Part shown: positions 10,981 to 19,594 of the stretch, in pieces
Numbering within the stretch: the stretch's first letter is position 1
Layout of the letters: the number at the start of each line of letters is the position of its first letter
NCBI GenBank assembly: GCA_966211965.1
Contig: CBIHON010000005.1
Location: 150,419-214,418, forward strand
From: CBIHON01 sp966211965
Lineage (GTDB): Bacteria > Pseudomonadota > Gammaproteobacteria > Burkholderiales > Burkholderiaceae_D
Direction of reading: 5' to 3'
DNA: 64,000 bases
The notes under the pieces: model-generated
Told to the model about the DNA's origin: nothing
What the model saw: only the letters and a program-made list of their open reading frames with translations
Database searches by the model: none
Made by a program: the position numbers and the translations under genes

Positions 10981-11373
10981 ATGGAACATCAGCAATCAGC
11001 TTCTTCCAATGTAAATCCCAGCCTTATATCCGGCGTGATAGCGATTGCTAAAAACCTCTCCGGGTTGTTCGTGAGCCGCATCGAACTTGCCGCGCTCGAA
11101 TTCTCGGAAGTGCGAGGCAACTTCATGAAGCTTGCCCTGATTTACGGGCTGGGGATCGTTGCCGTCTGGTTTGCCGTGGCCTACTGGACGGTCCTGGCGG
11201 TATTCCTGAGTTGGGACGCGCTGGGATGGAAGATCCTGCTGATCATCGCCGTGCTGTTTACAGTGCTGGCGCTCGGTTTATTCAGATATGCGCGCTCCAT
11301 GCTCGAACAGGGCAAGCTGTCGATGCCAACTACTTTGGCTGAATTGCGCAATGACCGTGATGCCTTGCTTTGA
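10981..11373 (+). CDS. YqjE-like membrane protein (DUF1469, holin-superfamily-like)
   Basis: A 130-residue inner-membrane protein with a cytosolic amphipathic N terminus (LISGVIAIAKNLSGLFVSRI) and two transmembrane helices, roughly LALIYGLGIVAVWFAVAYW and LLIIAVLFTVLALGLF. The pattern of a short charged lead, ELAALEFSEVR, then a helical hairpin is the DUF1469/YqjE signature. It sits between a DUF883 gene and a third small gene in the standard order. The ATG at 10981 is preferred over a TTG at 10969, which lies in the repeat. Function is unknown beyond association with stress or stationary phase. Confidence 0.85.
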   Translation: MEHQQSASSNVNPSLISGVIAIAKNLSGLFVSRIELAALEFSEVRGNFMKLALIYGLGIVAVWFAVAYWTVLAVFLSWDALGWKILLIIAVLFTVLALGLFRYARSMLEQGKLSMPTTLAELRNDRDALL

Positions 11374-11381
11374 GGTGCTGA

Positions 11382-11789
11382 ATGCCGAATCAGACAGAGT
11401 ATGAATCCCGCTTGCCGCTGGCCCGGCGCAAGGAAATTCTTTTGGCGAAGGGCGCCGTGTATCGGTCCGCTCTGAGCAGCGCAAAGAATGCCGTGCAGGC
11501 GAAATTGCAAGCCGAATCCCTAGCCCAAAGCATTATCCGTAACCTCGCGATTGCCGCCTTTGGCGCCCTGAAGAGCCGCGGCACACTGGGCGGTATCGGC
11601 TTGCGAACCGTGGTTCCGCTGATCGCGGGCGGGTTTTCCGTTTTGAAAAAAGTGCGTCTTAAACCGGTACTGCGTGGTGCGTTGCTCGCCGGTGCGGTCG
11701 GCGTCGCCGCCGGTTTCATGGTCAAAAGGAAAAAGGCCAGGGATGCTGCGCGTCAAGCAAGCGGCCAGTCAAGTTACTTAGGACACTAG
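11382..11789 (+). CDS. YqjK-position small membrane protein
   Basis: A 135-residue basic protein starting eight bases after the YqjE-like stop. It has a charged N terminus (LARRKEILLAKGAVYRSAL) and two weakly hydrophobic stretches near 55-80 and 100-115, then ends KRKKARDAARQASGQSSYLGH. Position corresponds to yqjK in enterobacteria, although sequence similarity is not obvious. The TAG stop lies within the terminal inverted repeat of a MITE-like element, so the present C terminus may differ from the ancestral one. Confidence 0.7.
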   Translation: MPNQTEYESRLPLARRKEILLAKGAVYRSALSSAKNAVQAKLQAESLAQSIIRNLAIAAFGALKSRGTLGGIGLRTVVPLIAGGFSVLKKVRLKPVLRGALLAGAVGVAAGFMVKRKKARDAARQASGQSSYLGH

Positions 11790-11960
11790 TGCTGAGACGC
11801 ATAAATTTCGAAACATAAAAGTGTGCCTTGCCGCGCCCTACGTCGCCTCGCCGGCCGCGTTGGAATCCTCGCGATAGGCCAGCTATCGCTGCGGTTCGCG
11901 CCTGGTTTGACGCAACAATTCATCACTTTTATTTGTTTCGAAATTGATGAGCCTCAGCAC
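11789..11960. mobile_element. MITE-like element (CTAGTGCTGAG ends, TA-flanked)
   Basis: A 172-bp non-coding element with long imperfect inverted repeats. The left end reads GTGCTGAGACGCATAAATTT followed by CGAAACATAAAAGTG; the right end is CACTTTTATTTGTTTCGAAA followed by TTGATGAGCCTCAGCAC. TA dinucleotides flank both ends (11787-11788 and 11961-11962). The core is GC-rich. No other copy was noticed in the window. Its left end supplies the stop codon of the upstream small gene. Confidence 0.7.
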
Positions 11961-12001
11961 TAGGTAAAAATCAAGCTCGCTTCACAAACAAAAACACAAA
12001 C

Positions 12002-12033
12002 AAAAAAAGCCGACCCACAGGTCGGCTTTTTTT
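12002..12033. terminator. Bidirectional rho-independent terminator
   Basis: AAAAAAAGCCGACC-CACA-GGTCGGCTTTTTTT: a seven-base-pair GC stem with a tetraloop, an A-run before and a T-run after, so it can end transcription from both directions. It serves the cytochrome c gene on the minus strand and possibly the yqjDEK-like transcript on the plus strand. Confidence 0.9.
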
Positions 12034-12049
12034 GTGAAGTGCACCGCGC

Positions 12050-12595
12050 CTACTTGGCGGATGCAGAAGCCGCAGCAGCAGGTGCCGCCTTTACTTCAGG
12101 TTCCTTGAACTTGGCGCCGGCTTGATTCGCCATGTAGACCACGGCGCGGGCGACTTCGACATTGTCCAGATCAGGGTTACCGCCTTTTGCCGGCATCGCG
12201 CGCACGCCGCTGATCGCGTTTGCCACCAGCTTGTCGTAGCCTTGCGCAATGCGCGCAGACCAGGCGCCTGCGTCCCCGAGCTTCGGTGCGCCGGCAGCGC
12301 CGCTTCCATGGCATGCGGCGCAGGTCGCTTTATAAACTTCTTCGCCACTCAGCAATTGTTTTGGGGCGTTGACGTCTTTCAGCACAAAGCCTTCATCCGC
12401 CACAGGTTTGATGCGCTCGGCGATGGCTTCGGGAGTCTGAGCGCCGGAACCGGCACCGACTTGGCGCGTACCGGTGACATATTGCACCAGCAGCACGATG
12501 ACGACGATCGGGACGAGAAAGGCCGCAATCACCGCAACGATCAGTTGCTTGGGTGTCTTGATAGCGGATTCGTGTTCGTTGTGTGCTTCGCTCAT
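12050..12595 (-). CDS. Membrane-anchored c-type cytochrome (cytochrome c5-like)
   Basis: A 181-residue protein with one N-terminal transmembrane helix (LIVAVIAAFLVPIVVIVLLV) that anchors it in the cytoplasmic membrane, a linker, and a monohaem cytochrome c domain. The haem attachment site is CAACH in YKATCAACHGSGAAG, and the distal Met is in AMPAKGG. The tail is Ala-rich. The fold is like cytochrome c5, which passes electrons to terminal oxidases. The ATG at 12595 follows a GAGGGAATA-like ribosome site; an upstream in-frame start lacks support. It ends at a strong bidirectional terminator. Confidence 0.9.
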   Translation of the reverse strand: MSEAHNEHESAIKTPKQLIVAVIAAFLVPIVVIVLLVQYVTGTRQVGAGSGAQTPEAIAERIKPVADEGFVLKDVNAPKQLLSGEEVYKATCAACHGSGAAGAPKLGDAGAWSARIAQGYDKLVANAISGVRAMPAKGGNPDLDNVEVARAVVYMANQAGAKFKEPEVKAAPAAAASASAK

Positions 12596-12797
12596 TATTC
12601 CCTCAATGCAAATTTCGAAACTTGTGGGAGGCCGGGGCGTTGATAAGGCTTCGATTCCGCGTGTTGCGGCGCAACACCTTGCCAAAACTCTTGATTATAG
12701 ATGTAAAGCGTTTGATTTGGAATGGAAAATCGCCGTTTTGCATGGACGGCAAGGCAGAAAAACGGTATCCTGCTTGCCTTCGCATCTTTCATCTCAT

Positions 12798-12873
12798 GCG
12801 GCTGTAGCTCAGTGGATAGAGTATTGGCCTCCGAAGCCAAGGGTCGTGGGTTCGATCCCCGCCAGCCGCACCA
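12798..12873 (+). tRNA. tRNA-Arg (anticodon CCG)
   Basis: A 76-base cloverleaf including an encoded 3' CCA. The acceptor stem pairs GCGGCTG with CAGCCGC, the anticodon arm is TTGGC-CTCCGAA-GCCAA with anticodon CCG (reads CGG), and the T arm contains GGTTCGATCC. The D arm AGCTCAGTGGATAGAGT is normal. No integrase is adjacent, so there is no sign that this tRNA serves as an attachment site here. Confidence 0.97.
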
Positions 12874-12903
12874 ATTCCCCCTTTTTGCACTCGCGCGAGT
12901 TTG

Positions 12904-14382
12904 TCAGCGCCAAGCCTTATGCAAAGCTCGTACTGCCGCGGCAATGGCGGCCTTGTCCACACCGCCGAACCCCAACACCAAACCGCCTTGATCGGCGGCA
13001 GGCCTTGATTTCGGCAGCCAAAAGCGATTCAGGGGATCGATCTCCACACCCGCTTGCGCGGCGGCGGCAATCAACTCGCGCTCGTTCTTTTGCGTTGGAA
13101 CCCGGACCGTCACGTGCAGCCCGGCTGCGATTTCCGGCAACTCCAGGCCGCCCGGCCGCAACCTGTCCCACTCCGCCAGCAGCGTGTCGCGCCGGGTGCG
13201 GCTGGCGCGGCGCATTCTACGCACATGGCGCTGGAAATGCCCTTGTGCGATAAATTCCGCCATCACCGACTGGTCGGCGGCCGAGGAATGCCGATCGTAA
13301 TGCGAGCGCAGCATGGTCAACGGCCCCGTCAGCACAGGAGGTGCGACGATATAGCCCAGGCGCAGGCCGGGGAAAGCGATTTTCGAAAACGTGCCGATAT
13401 ACAGCACTCGCCCGCTGCGGTCGAGCGAAGCCAGCAAAGCCAGCGGCGTGCCGTTGTAACGATACTCGCCATCGTAATCGTCTTCCAGCACGAAGCCTTT
13501 GCCGGATTCCGCCCAGGCCAGCAATTCCAGCCGCCGTGCCAGCGATAGCGTCGCGCCGCCAGGATATTGGTGAGACGGCGTGGTGTACACCAGCCGCACA
13601 TTGCGCTCTGCGGCGAGTTGATCCGTGACCAAACCTTCTTCATCGACCGCGATGCCGGTCACCGTTGCGCCGGCCAGGCGCAATGCGTTCGCTGCGCGCG
13701 GGTAGCCTGGATTTTCTATTGCTGCTTTGGCGCCGGGGTCGAGCAGCAATTGGGTACACAGGAACACTGCCTGCTGCGCACCCGAGGTGATCACGATCTG
13801 CGTCGGTTCGCACACCAGGCCGCGCGCGTTGCGCAAATAACCGGCGATCATTTCGCGCAGCCTGATGTCGCCGCCGGGATCGCCATAGCTGATGCGATTT
13901 TGCGGCGCACGGCGCCAGAAATCCGCCTGCAAGCGCGCCCACACCGCGCTTGGGAACAAGTCCAGCGCCGGTACGCCCAGCCGGAATGCGCGCGGCGCAC
14001 CGCCGTTCACGAGGGGAGCCGGCAGTGGCGCGAGTCCTTGGGCCAGTGCCGACAATTCCTTTATCGCCACCTGGCTTTTTCTGGCCGGCGCTTTGGGGAT
14101 ATCGGATGCCGGCGGCGCGACATACGTGCCGTCACCGACCCGCGCCAAGATATAGCCCTCCGCATACAGACGGTCGTAGGCGCGGATGACGGTGGTGCGC
14201 GATACCTGCAGCGCAAGAGCCAGTTCACGCGTAGTCGGCAGCTTGACCAGGCAATCGAGTTGCCCTGCCAGGATGCGGTCGCGCAGCACTTGATATAACT
14301 GATCGCTCAGGCCCTTGTCTCGCGCCAGCCTGATGCCGGTGAGATCGAAAGGGAAGGGCGACGGCACCGGGGTCTTTTTCAT
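12904..14382 (-). CDS. MocR/PdxR-type regulator (GntR HTH fused to aminotransferase fold)
   Basis: A ~492-residue PLP-dependent transcription factor. Residues ~20-85 form a winged helix (LPTTRELALALQVSRTTVIRAYDRL), then a linker, then a fold-type I aminotransferase domain with the PLP-binding Lys in GTFSKIAFPGLRLGY, plus TSGAQQAVFL and EDDYDGEYRY. Such proteins sense PLP or an amino-compound adduct and control neighbouring genes. It is divergent from a GNAT gene, with ~90 bases between, so that operon is a likely target. An in-frame ATG at 14421 would add 13 residues; neither start has a convincing ribosome site. Confidence 0.88.
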   Translation of the reverse strand: MKKTPVPSPFPFDLTGIRLARDKGLSDQLYQVLRDRILAGQLDCLVKLPTTRELALALQVSRTTVIRAYDRLYAEGYILARVGDGTYVAPPASDIPKAPARKSQVAIKELSALAQGLAPLPAPLVNGGAPRAFRLGVPALDLFPSAVWARLQADFWRRAPQNRISYGDPGGDIRLREMIAGYLRNARGLVCEPTQIVITSGAQQAVFLCTQLLLDPGAKAAIENPGYPRAANALRLAGATVTGIAVDEEGLVTDQLAAERNVRLVYTTPSHQYPGGATLSLARRLELLAWAESGKGFVLEDDYDGEYRYNGTPLALLASLDRSGRVLYIGTFSKIAFPGLRLGYIVAPPVLTGPLTMLRSHYDRHSSAADQSVMAEFIAQGHFQRHVRRMRRASRTRRDTLLAEWDRLRPGGLELPEIAAGLHVTVRVPTQKNERELIAAAAQAGVEIDPLNRFWLPKSRPAADQGGLVLGFGGVDKAAIAAAVRALHKAWR

Positions 14383-14469
14383 TGGCTTTATGAAATTTTC
14401 CGAAATTGGACCTTTTATCATACCAATATCAAGATTATTCTGAACCCGTCAATACATCGGAGAGCCGGC

Positions 14470-15189
14470 ATGAGTACACAGATAAACGCCTTCAACCAAG
14501 CCGTCGGGTTTCCCGTTCCCGGCTGGACTGCGCGTCCTTTTCCAGGAGCGACGCCGATGATCGGGCGCTACTGCCGGGTTGAGCCGCTCGATCCGGCGTG
14601 TCATGCAGAGGGCTTGTATGAAGCGAACAGTCTTGATGCGGTCGGAAAAAACTGGACTTATCTCTCTGCCGATGCGCCGGTCGATGCGCAAGCCTATCGC
14701 GCCTGGCTGGAAAAATTCAGCGGCAAGAGTGACCCGATGTTCCATGCCATTGTTGATCTGGCCGACGGCAAGCCGGCGGGCGTCGCCGCATTCCTGCGCA
14801 TCGATCCGGCTTGCGGCGTGGCGGAAGTGGGCCACATCAATTTCTCGCCGCGCCTGCAACGCACGCGCGCCGCTACCGAAGCCATGTTCCTGATGATGTG
14901 CAGGATCTTCGATGAGCTCGGCTATCGCCGTTACGAATGGAAGTGCGACAGCCTGAACGCACCATCGCGTGCCGCAGCGTTGCGCTATGGATTTCAATTC
15001 GAAGGGATTTTCCGGCAGGCGTTGATTTACAAAGGCCGCAATCGCGATACCGCCTGGTTTTCGATGCTGGACAAGGAATGGCCGGCTGTCAAAGAAGCAT
15101 TCGAGCGCTGGCTGGACGAGGCCAACTTCGATGCCGCCGGACGGCAAAAAGAGAGCCTTGGCCGCTTGATAGAGGCGGCGCGCAAATGA
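14470..15189 (+). CDS. GNAT-family N-acetyltransferase (RimJ/RimL-like)
   Basis: A 239-residue cytosolic acyltransferase. The GNAT core begins at ~35 (CRVEPLDPACHAEGLYEAN), with the acceptor-side strand FHAIVDLADGKPAGVAAFLRI, the beta-bulge GVAEVGHINFSPRLQRTRAA forming the acetyl-CoA pyrophosphate loop, and the C-terminal YRRYEWKCDSLNAPSRAAAL and RYGFQFEGIFRQ typical of the RimJ/RimL group. It is followed by a RidA-family gene 36 bases downstream and is divergent from a MocR regulator. This arrangement suggests detoxification or turnover of an amine or imine metabolite, with the regulator sensing it. Confidence 0.88.
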   Translation: MSTQINAFNQAVGFPVPGWTARPFPGATPMIGRYCRVEPLDPACHAEGLYEANSLDAVGKNWTYLSADAPVDAQAYRAWLEKFSGKSDPMFHAIVDLADGKPAGVAAFLRIDPACGVAEVGHINFSPRLQRTRAATEAMFLMMCRIFDELGYRRYEWKCDSLNAPSRAAALRYGFQFEGIFRQALIYKGRNRDTAWFSMLDKEWPAVKEAFERWLDEANFDAAGRQKESLGRLIEAARK

Positions 15190-15225
15190 CACAGATTTTT
15201 TAAACTGAAAAGGGAGCAAGCATCC

Positions 15226-15705
15226 ATGACTGCAACAAGAGACACGCTATTCAAGCAAAAGCTCGAAGAGTTCGGAATCGATTTCGAATCCGAATTCCGT
15301 GCCGGTGCAAACTATGAAGCCGCGGTCGAATACGACGGCGAAATCTACGTCAGCGGGCAGATACCCCGTGTTCGCGGCGTCATTATGGTCACCGGCCGCG
15401 TCGGGCAGGAAACCACGCTGGAAGAGGGGCGTCGCGCCGCCCGGATTTCGGTCTTGCGAGCATTGTCGGTAATGCGCCAAACGCTTGGCTCGCTGGATCG
15501 GGTAAGGAAGATTCTGCGGATGACGGTGTATGTGCAAAGCGCGGCTGACTTCACCCAGCAAAGCGAGGTGGCTGATGCTGCATCCGACATCTTGTACGCG
15601 ATATTTTCGCCGGACGGCGGCCATACCCGGACCTCGGTCGGGATTTATCAACTGCCTAAAAACGCGGCAGTGGAGCTCGACATGATTGCTGCCATCTCGC
15701 CCTGA
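15226..15705 (+). CDS. RidA (YjgF/YER057c)-family protein
   Basis: A 159-residue protein of the RidA family, whose founder hydrolyses reactive enamine/imine intermediates made by PLP enzymes. Visible features: AVEYDGEIYVSGQIPRV, GRVGQETTLEEGRRAARI, a conserved VRKILRMTVYVQSA and a C-terminal RTSVGIYQLPKNAAVELDMI. The Arg of archetypal RidA (usually in TRSxxxVxxLP) is represented by the Arg of HTRTSVGIYQLP, so it may retain deaminase function, but the long form (YjgH-like) subgroup is possible. GGGAGCAAGC upstream provides a ribosome site. It is cotranscribed with the GNAT gene. Confidence 0.88.
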   Translation: MTATRDTLFKQKLEEFGIDFESEFRAGANYEAAVEYDGEIYVSGQIPRVRGVIMVTGRVGQETTLEEGRRAARISVLRALSVMRQTLGSLDRVRKILRMTVYVQSAADFTQQSEVADAASDILYAIFSPDGGHTRTSVGIYQLPKNAAVELDMIAAISP

Positions 15706-15884
15706 AACACGGCATCCTTGCCTGCATGTTATCGAGCCGCCGGCGGCTCGTTGAAGAGCTTAATATCTGGAAAAAACATGCACCCCCGATATGCGCCACC
15801 CGATGTTTGTCAATATCGGTGCCGTTGAATGGAACCGGAAAACGGCCCTCTCTTTCAAATTTATTTGGCTTGAAGGAGACGGCA

Positions 15885-16847
15885 ATGAAAGCGAGAAAAT
15901 TTCGGACATGGCTTATAGCCATTTGTCTCGGTTTGTTATTCGGCTTGGGGATGAGTCCCCTCTCGTATGCGCAGACAAGTTGTGAGCGCGACAAATGGAC
16001 CGAGGTTCCCGGAGGCGGCATCACAACCGGTACCGCACCGGCAACGGCGGTGTTGGGCAATGACTTACACCTGTTCGTTATCGGCGGCACCGACCGGATT
16101 TATACCAACGTCTTTCGATCGGCCTCTGCGAATTGGAGCGGATGGAGCGAAGTGCCGGGTGGCGGCATTGCAGGTGGCAGTGGGCCTGCCGCAGTGGTGT
16201 ATAGAGGCAATTTGCACTTGTTTATCATCAATGCGACCGGCCGCATCTATGCCAATATCTTGACGCCGGCAGGCTGGGGCGAGTGGAACGAAGTGCCTGG
16301 CGGCGGGATCGGCACGTATGGGCTTGCAGCGGCTACGTTTCAGCGTCTCGGTGCCTCTGACGAACTGGATCTCTTCGTTAGAGGCACCAATGGGGGCATA
16401 TACACCAATACCTTGGCCGGAACCAGTTGGAGCGGCTGGAGCGAAGTGCCGGGAGGCGGGATTACCACGCATGGTCCTGCGGCGACGACGTTCGGCAGCC
16501 TCTACCTGTACGTTCGCGGGATCGGCGGCGGCGTATATGAAAACGCGCGGGATCTCTCTACCGGCGAGTGGGGCGCATGGCGGGAAGTGTCGGGCGGCGG
16601 AATTATCACTGCAGCGCCGGGCGCCGCGGCCGGCCACTTTGCCGGTATCTTGGTCGCGGTCAGGGGGCTGGGAAGCGGCATATTCCAAAATCTGATAGGT
16701 CCCGGCAGCAGCGGGCAGTGGAGTGAACTGCCGGGGAACGGCCGCGCTGCCGCGACCGCCGGGCCGGCGGTGGTGGTCTACGCCGGGGCTTTTCACCTAT
16801 TCGTAAGCGGCCCCGAAGATCGCATAATCTGCAGTCTGGCCAGATAG
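15885..16847 (+). CDS. Secreted PLL-lectin-like beta-propeller protein
   Basis: A 320-residue exported protein. The signal peptide is MKARKFRTWLIAICLGLLFG, cleaved near SYAQT. The mature part is six repeats of 45-50 residues, each built as W-x-EVPGGG-IT, then a PA/AA strand, LHLFVxGxxxxIY and WSGW. This pattern matches the PLL-type lectin propellers of Photorhabdus that bind fucose or other glycans. Homology to sugar-binding propellers supports attachment or host-interaction roles; ligand is not known. AAGGAGAC just before the ATG fixes the start. It converges on the next gene with 34 bases between. Confidence 0.8.
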   Translation: MKARKFRTWLIAICLGLLFGLGMSPLSYAQTSCERDKWTEVPGGGITTGTAPATAVLGNDLHLFVIGGTDRIYTNVFRSASANWSGWSEVPGGGIAGGSGPAAVVYRGNLHLFIINATGRIYANILTPAGWGEWNEVPGGGIGTYGLAAATFQRLGASDELDLFVRGTNGGIYTNTLAGTSWSGWSEVPGGGITTHGPAATTFGSLYLYVRGIGGGVYENARDLSTGEWGAWREVSGGGIITAAPGAAAGHFAGILVAVRGLGSGIFQNLIGPGSSGQWSELPGNGRAAATAGPAVVVYAGAFHLFVSGPEDRIICSLAR

Positions 16848-16881
16848 ACAGTGTATGTACATGCTGCCGCGGCCGGGGAAA

Positions 16882-18843
16882 TCATTCGGTCTGCGGCTGC
16901 GCCAGTACCAGCAATCCGCTTGCCGTGTCCTTCGCATAATTGAGCAATTCAAAATTGCCCAGGTTGGCGCTGAGCACCAGGCGCCATCTTGCGCCGGCCC
17001 CAACGCTGGAGCCGATCAAGCTTTCCAGTTGCGCTGAAGTGAAGCTCAGCATCTGATTGGCGCCCAAGGTCGCTAGCGTCACGTTTGATGCGATCTGGGC
17101 GCCGCTGTCGTCATAGGCATTGGCGATCAAGGAAGAGCTTTGCGCGGTGGTGTTGATGATGCGCAGCTCGGAAGTCGTGGTGGCATTGGCTGCGGGGTAG
17201 AGCAGGAAGGCATTGCGCGTGGTGGTGCCGGCTGTACTCGCCGCACGGTTGTCGGTCTGCGCCTGAGCCAGGTAAAGGTTGCCGTTGGATGGAATCTTGG
17301 TGTTGTCGATGATTTCGAAGGTCGGCAAGTTGGCCGTTACCACCAGCCGGTACTTGGCCGTGGCTGAACTCGGGCTGTAGCCCAAGGCCGTTTCGATCTG
17401 CTCCGATGTCAAGGCCAGGATCTGGTTGGATACGACCGTACCCAGCGTGCCGCTGCCAGCCACGTTGCCGGCCTCGTCGTAGGCGGTGGCGGTGACCGTG
17501 GCGCTGACGGCATTGGGGTTGACGATGCGCATCACGGTGGTGCTCGCGCTGCTGGTCGAGGGGTTCACCAGCAGCACGTTGCGGGTCGAGCTGGTGGCGG
17601 TCGAACTGGGGCGGTCATCGATTTGCCCCTGCACCAGCGCCAGGTTGCCAGTGGCGATGTCCTTGGTGAAGTTGATCAATTCCATGCTCGGCACATTGGC
17701 CGTAAATATCACGCGGTACTTCGCGGTCGGTGAAATCGGCGAAAATCCCAGGGCCGCTTCGATCTGGGCCGAAGTATAGGACAGCATCTGGTGCGCATTG
17801 ATGGTGCCCAGCGGCACGCTGCCTTGAGTGAAGAAATAGCCGTCCTCGTCGTACAGGCTGGCGCTGAGCGAACCTGACTGGCCGCTGGTATTGATGAGGC
17901 GCAGCACGTTGGTCTTGTTGGCGCTGGTCGATGAACTGATGAACCAGGCCGTGCGCGTCACGCTGCTTGCGGTGGCGCCGGTGCTGCGGTCGCCGTACTG
18001 CGCTTGCGACAGCGTCAGCGCACCGGTCGCGATGTCTTTTGTGCTGTTGATGAGCTGAAGGCCAGCCAGCGTTGCGGTAAAGTAGATCGAATACTTGGCG
18101 GTGGGCGCGCTGGGCGTGAAGCCGAGGAGGGTTTCTAGATTGGCCGAGGTAAACGTCACGCTCTGGTTGGCCGCGATGCTGCCGAGGCTGGCGCCGGCTG
18201 TTCCAAGTTGATTGCCGTTTTCATCGTATGCGGTGGCGGTCAGGGTTCCGCTGCTGCCGGTCGTGTTGATGAGGCGCACGACGGAAGTCTTGTTGGTGCT
18301 GGTGGAGGCGTTGACGAAGAGCGCCTGGACCCTGGCAGTCACGCCGGGAATCGTGCCTGTGGCGCCGGCGAAATTGGTCGGCGAATTGACTGCGGTGACG
18401 CCGTTGCGTCCCAAGGAGGTCACGCCATCGCCTGGCAAGGCGGTGTAGGTTATGGTATCCACACCCGAAAAATTGACCGTGCCGTTCGACAACGGCAGGA
18501 AGCCGCTCGGAATCACATAATCAGGTGTGACGAGATGCAGATCAGCGAAGCCTTGGGTTGCAATCAAGAATTTTCGATTGGCCGAGTCGCCCGGCAAATC
18601 GGTCGTAAAATTATAGGTGCGTGTGGCACCGCCGGATTGGGAGGCAGTAATCGCGTGACCGCTCAGAAACTGCTGGCCGCCGGAAGTGGTCGTCAATTCA
18701 ATGAATTGCACCGTACCGCTGGCGTTCGAGTAGATCTCGTTGATCTGCCACAAATGAAATGATGCGCTTGCCGTCTGGGCAAAGAGCAGGATGACGGTGA
18801 AGGCGGAACTACGTAGAATCCAGCGCAGGCAATTCGGCAACAT
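16882..18843 (-). CDS. Secreted protein with lamin-tail-like N-terminal domain and four beta-sandwich repeats
   Basis: A 653-residue exported protein with signal peptide ending FAQTASASFHLWQINEIYSN. The N-terminal ~130 residues resemble the lamin-tail domain type (INEIYSNASGTVQFIELTT). Then come four repeats of about 120 residues, each containing a TxVxRIINxxxxSxTLxATAYDExGN strand, L..I.ANQxLxFTSAQLExxLGFSP, AKYRxxFTANLPxxELINxTKDIATG and LxLAQAQxDxR. The repeats are close in length and order, showing internal duplication. Such proteins are common in Burkholderiales but uncharacterised; surface display or secretion is inferred. The start ATG at 18843 is chosen to place the signal peptide near the N terminus. 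Confidence 0.8.
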   Translation of the reverse strand: MLPNCLRWILRSSAFTVILLFAQTASASFHLWQINEIYSNASGTVQFIELTTTSGGQQFLSGHAITASQSGGATRTYNFTTDLPGDSANRKFLIATQGFADLHLVTPDYVIPSGFLPLSNGTVNFSGVDTITYTALPGDGVTSLGRNGVTAVNSPTNFAGATGTIPGVTARVQALFVNASTSTNKTSVVRLINTTGSSGTLTATAYDENGNQLGTAGASLGSIAANQSVTFTSANLETLLGFTPSAPTAKYSIYFTATLAGLQLINSTKDIATGALTLSQAQYGDRSTGATASSVTRTAWFISSSTSANKTNVLRLINTSGQSGSLSASLYDEDGYFFTQGSVPLGTINAHQMLSYTSAQIEAALGFSPISPTAKYRVIFTANVPSMELINFTKDIATGNLALVQGQIDDRPSSTATSSTRNVLLVNPSTSSASTTVMRIVNPNAVSATVTATAYDEAGNVAGSGTLGTVVSNQILALTSEQIETALGYSPSSATAKYRLVVTANLPTFEIIDNTKIPSNGNLYLAQAQTDNRAASTAGTTTRNAFLLYPAANATTTSELRIINTTAQSSSLIANAYDDSGAQIASNVTLATLGANQMLSFTSAQLESLIGSSVGAGARWRLVLSANLGNFELLNYAKDTASGLLVLAQPQTE

Positions 18844-19048
18844 GGCGGCTCCCAGTGCAGTGGCGGTACGACATATTACATCAGGGAAAGGCCGGGTCGC
18901 CATCCCATGCAACTGCCAAAATTTACCGGCAAACCGCTCTGGACGCTCTAGTCTGGTCTAGTCTGTAACAGCCAATTCGAAAGCGCCTGTCGCATGTTCG
19001 GCGCGCAGGGTATGCACCTTTCACTTCCAAATCGATTGTTACAGGCCA

Positions 19049-19594
19049 CTAATAGTTCAAGCCCTGCAACTGTATTCCCTGCTCGACGGCTCCGGACAAT
19101 CCCAGCTGTTTGTACACGCGCTCCAGCGCCGCGCCGCGCCGCGGCACGCCGGCCGTAAAATTCTTTCCGTCGAGTCCGAAAACCCTGCCCCATTCCTTGT
19201 TGGTGCCGGCGCATTCGGGCCGTTGCTCACTTTCGACGCAGGTATAGGCCAAGTAGATATACGGTGTACCCGATTCGGATTTGACGCAGGCCCAGCCGGT
19301 GGCGATCGCGTCCAGCACCGGGCCGTTCTTGACGAAGGGCTGCCGCATTGGTTTGCCGTCGTGCGGCAATTTTTTCGAGATGCCTTTACTGGGGTTGCTC
19401 AGTTGCAGCGTTTGCTTTTTACATTGAGTTTCCTGATCCGTAAAGCTCAGGCAACTCGATGTGGCGCGTACTTCCGCGTCGCCGCAAACCAGCTTGTCTT
19501 GCTCCTGCCGGATTGGCGGTGCTGCATTTTCAGCGGAGGCAAGCAGGGGCATCGCCAATGCCATGAGCGTCAAGCGCAAGCCGGGATTTTTCAT
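19049..19594 (-). CDS. Periplasmic cysteine-rich protein; possible lysozyme inhibitor or immunity protein
   Basis: A 181-residue protein with a signal peptide (LTLMALAMPLLASAENAAPP) and six Cys in the mature part (in KLVCGD, SSCLSF, TQCKKQ, WACVKS, YTCVES, RPECAG), enough for three disulfides in the periplasm. The family is not recognised. Its start overlaps the stop of the upstream muramidase gene by four bases (ATGA), so the two are translationally coupled. A signal-peptide-less muramidase tied to a periplasmic disulfide protein is the architecture seen for peptidoglycan-hydrolase effector/immunity pairs, which makes an inhibitory role plausible but unproven. Confidence 0.75.
   Translation of the reverse strand: MKNPGLRLTLMALAMPLLASAENAAPPIRQEQDKLVCGDAEVRATSSCLSFTDQETQCKKQTLQLSNPSKGISKKLPHDGKPMRQPFVKNGPVLDAIATGWACVKSESGTPYIYLAYTCVESEQRPECAGTNKEWGRVFGLDGKNFTAGVPRRGAALERVYKQLGLSGAVEQGIQLQGLNY

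Noticed and set aside
12798..12873. tRNA as an attachment site of an island
   Set aside because: No integrase and no direct repeat of the tRNA 3' end seen in the window.
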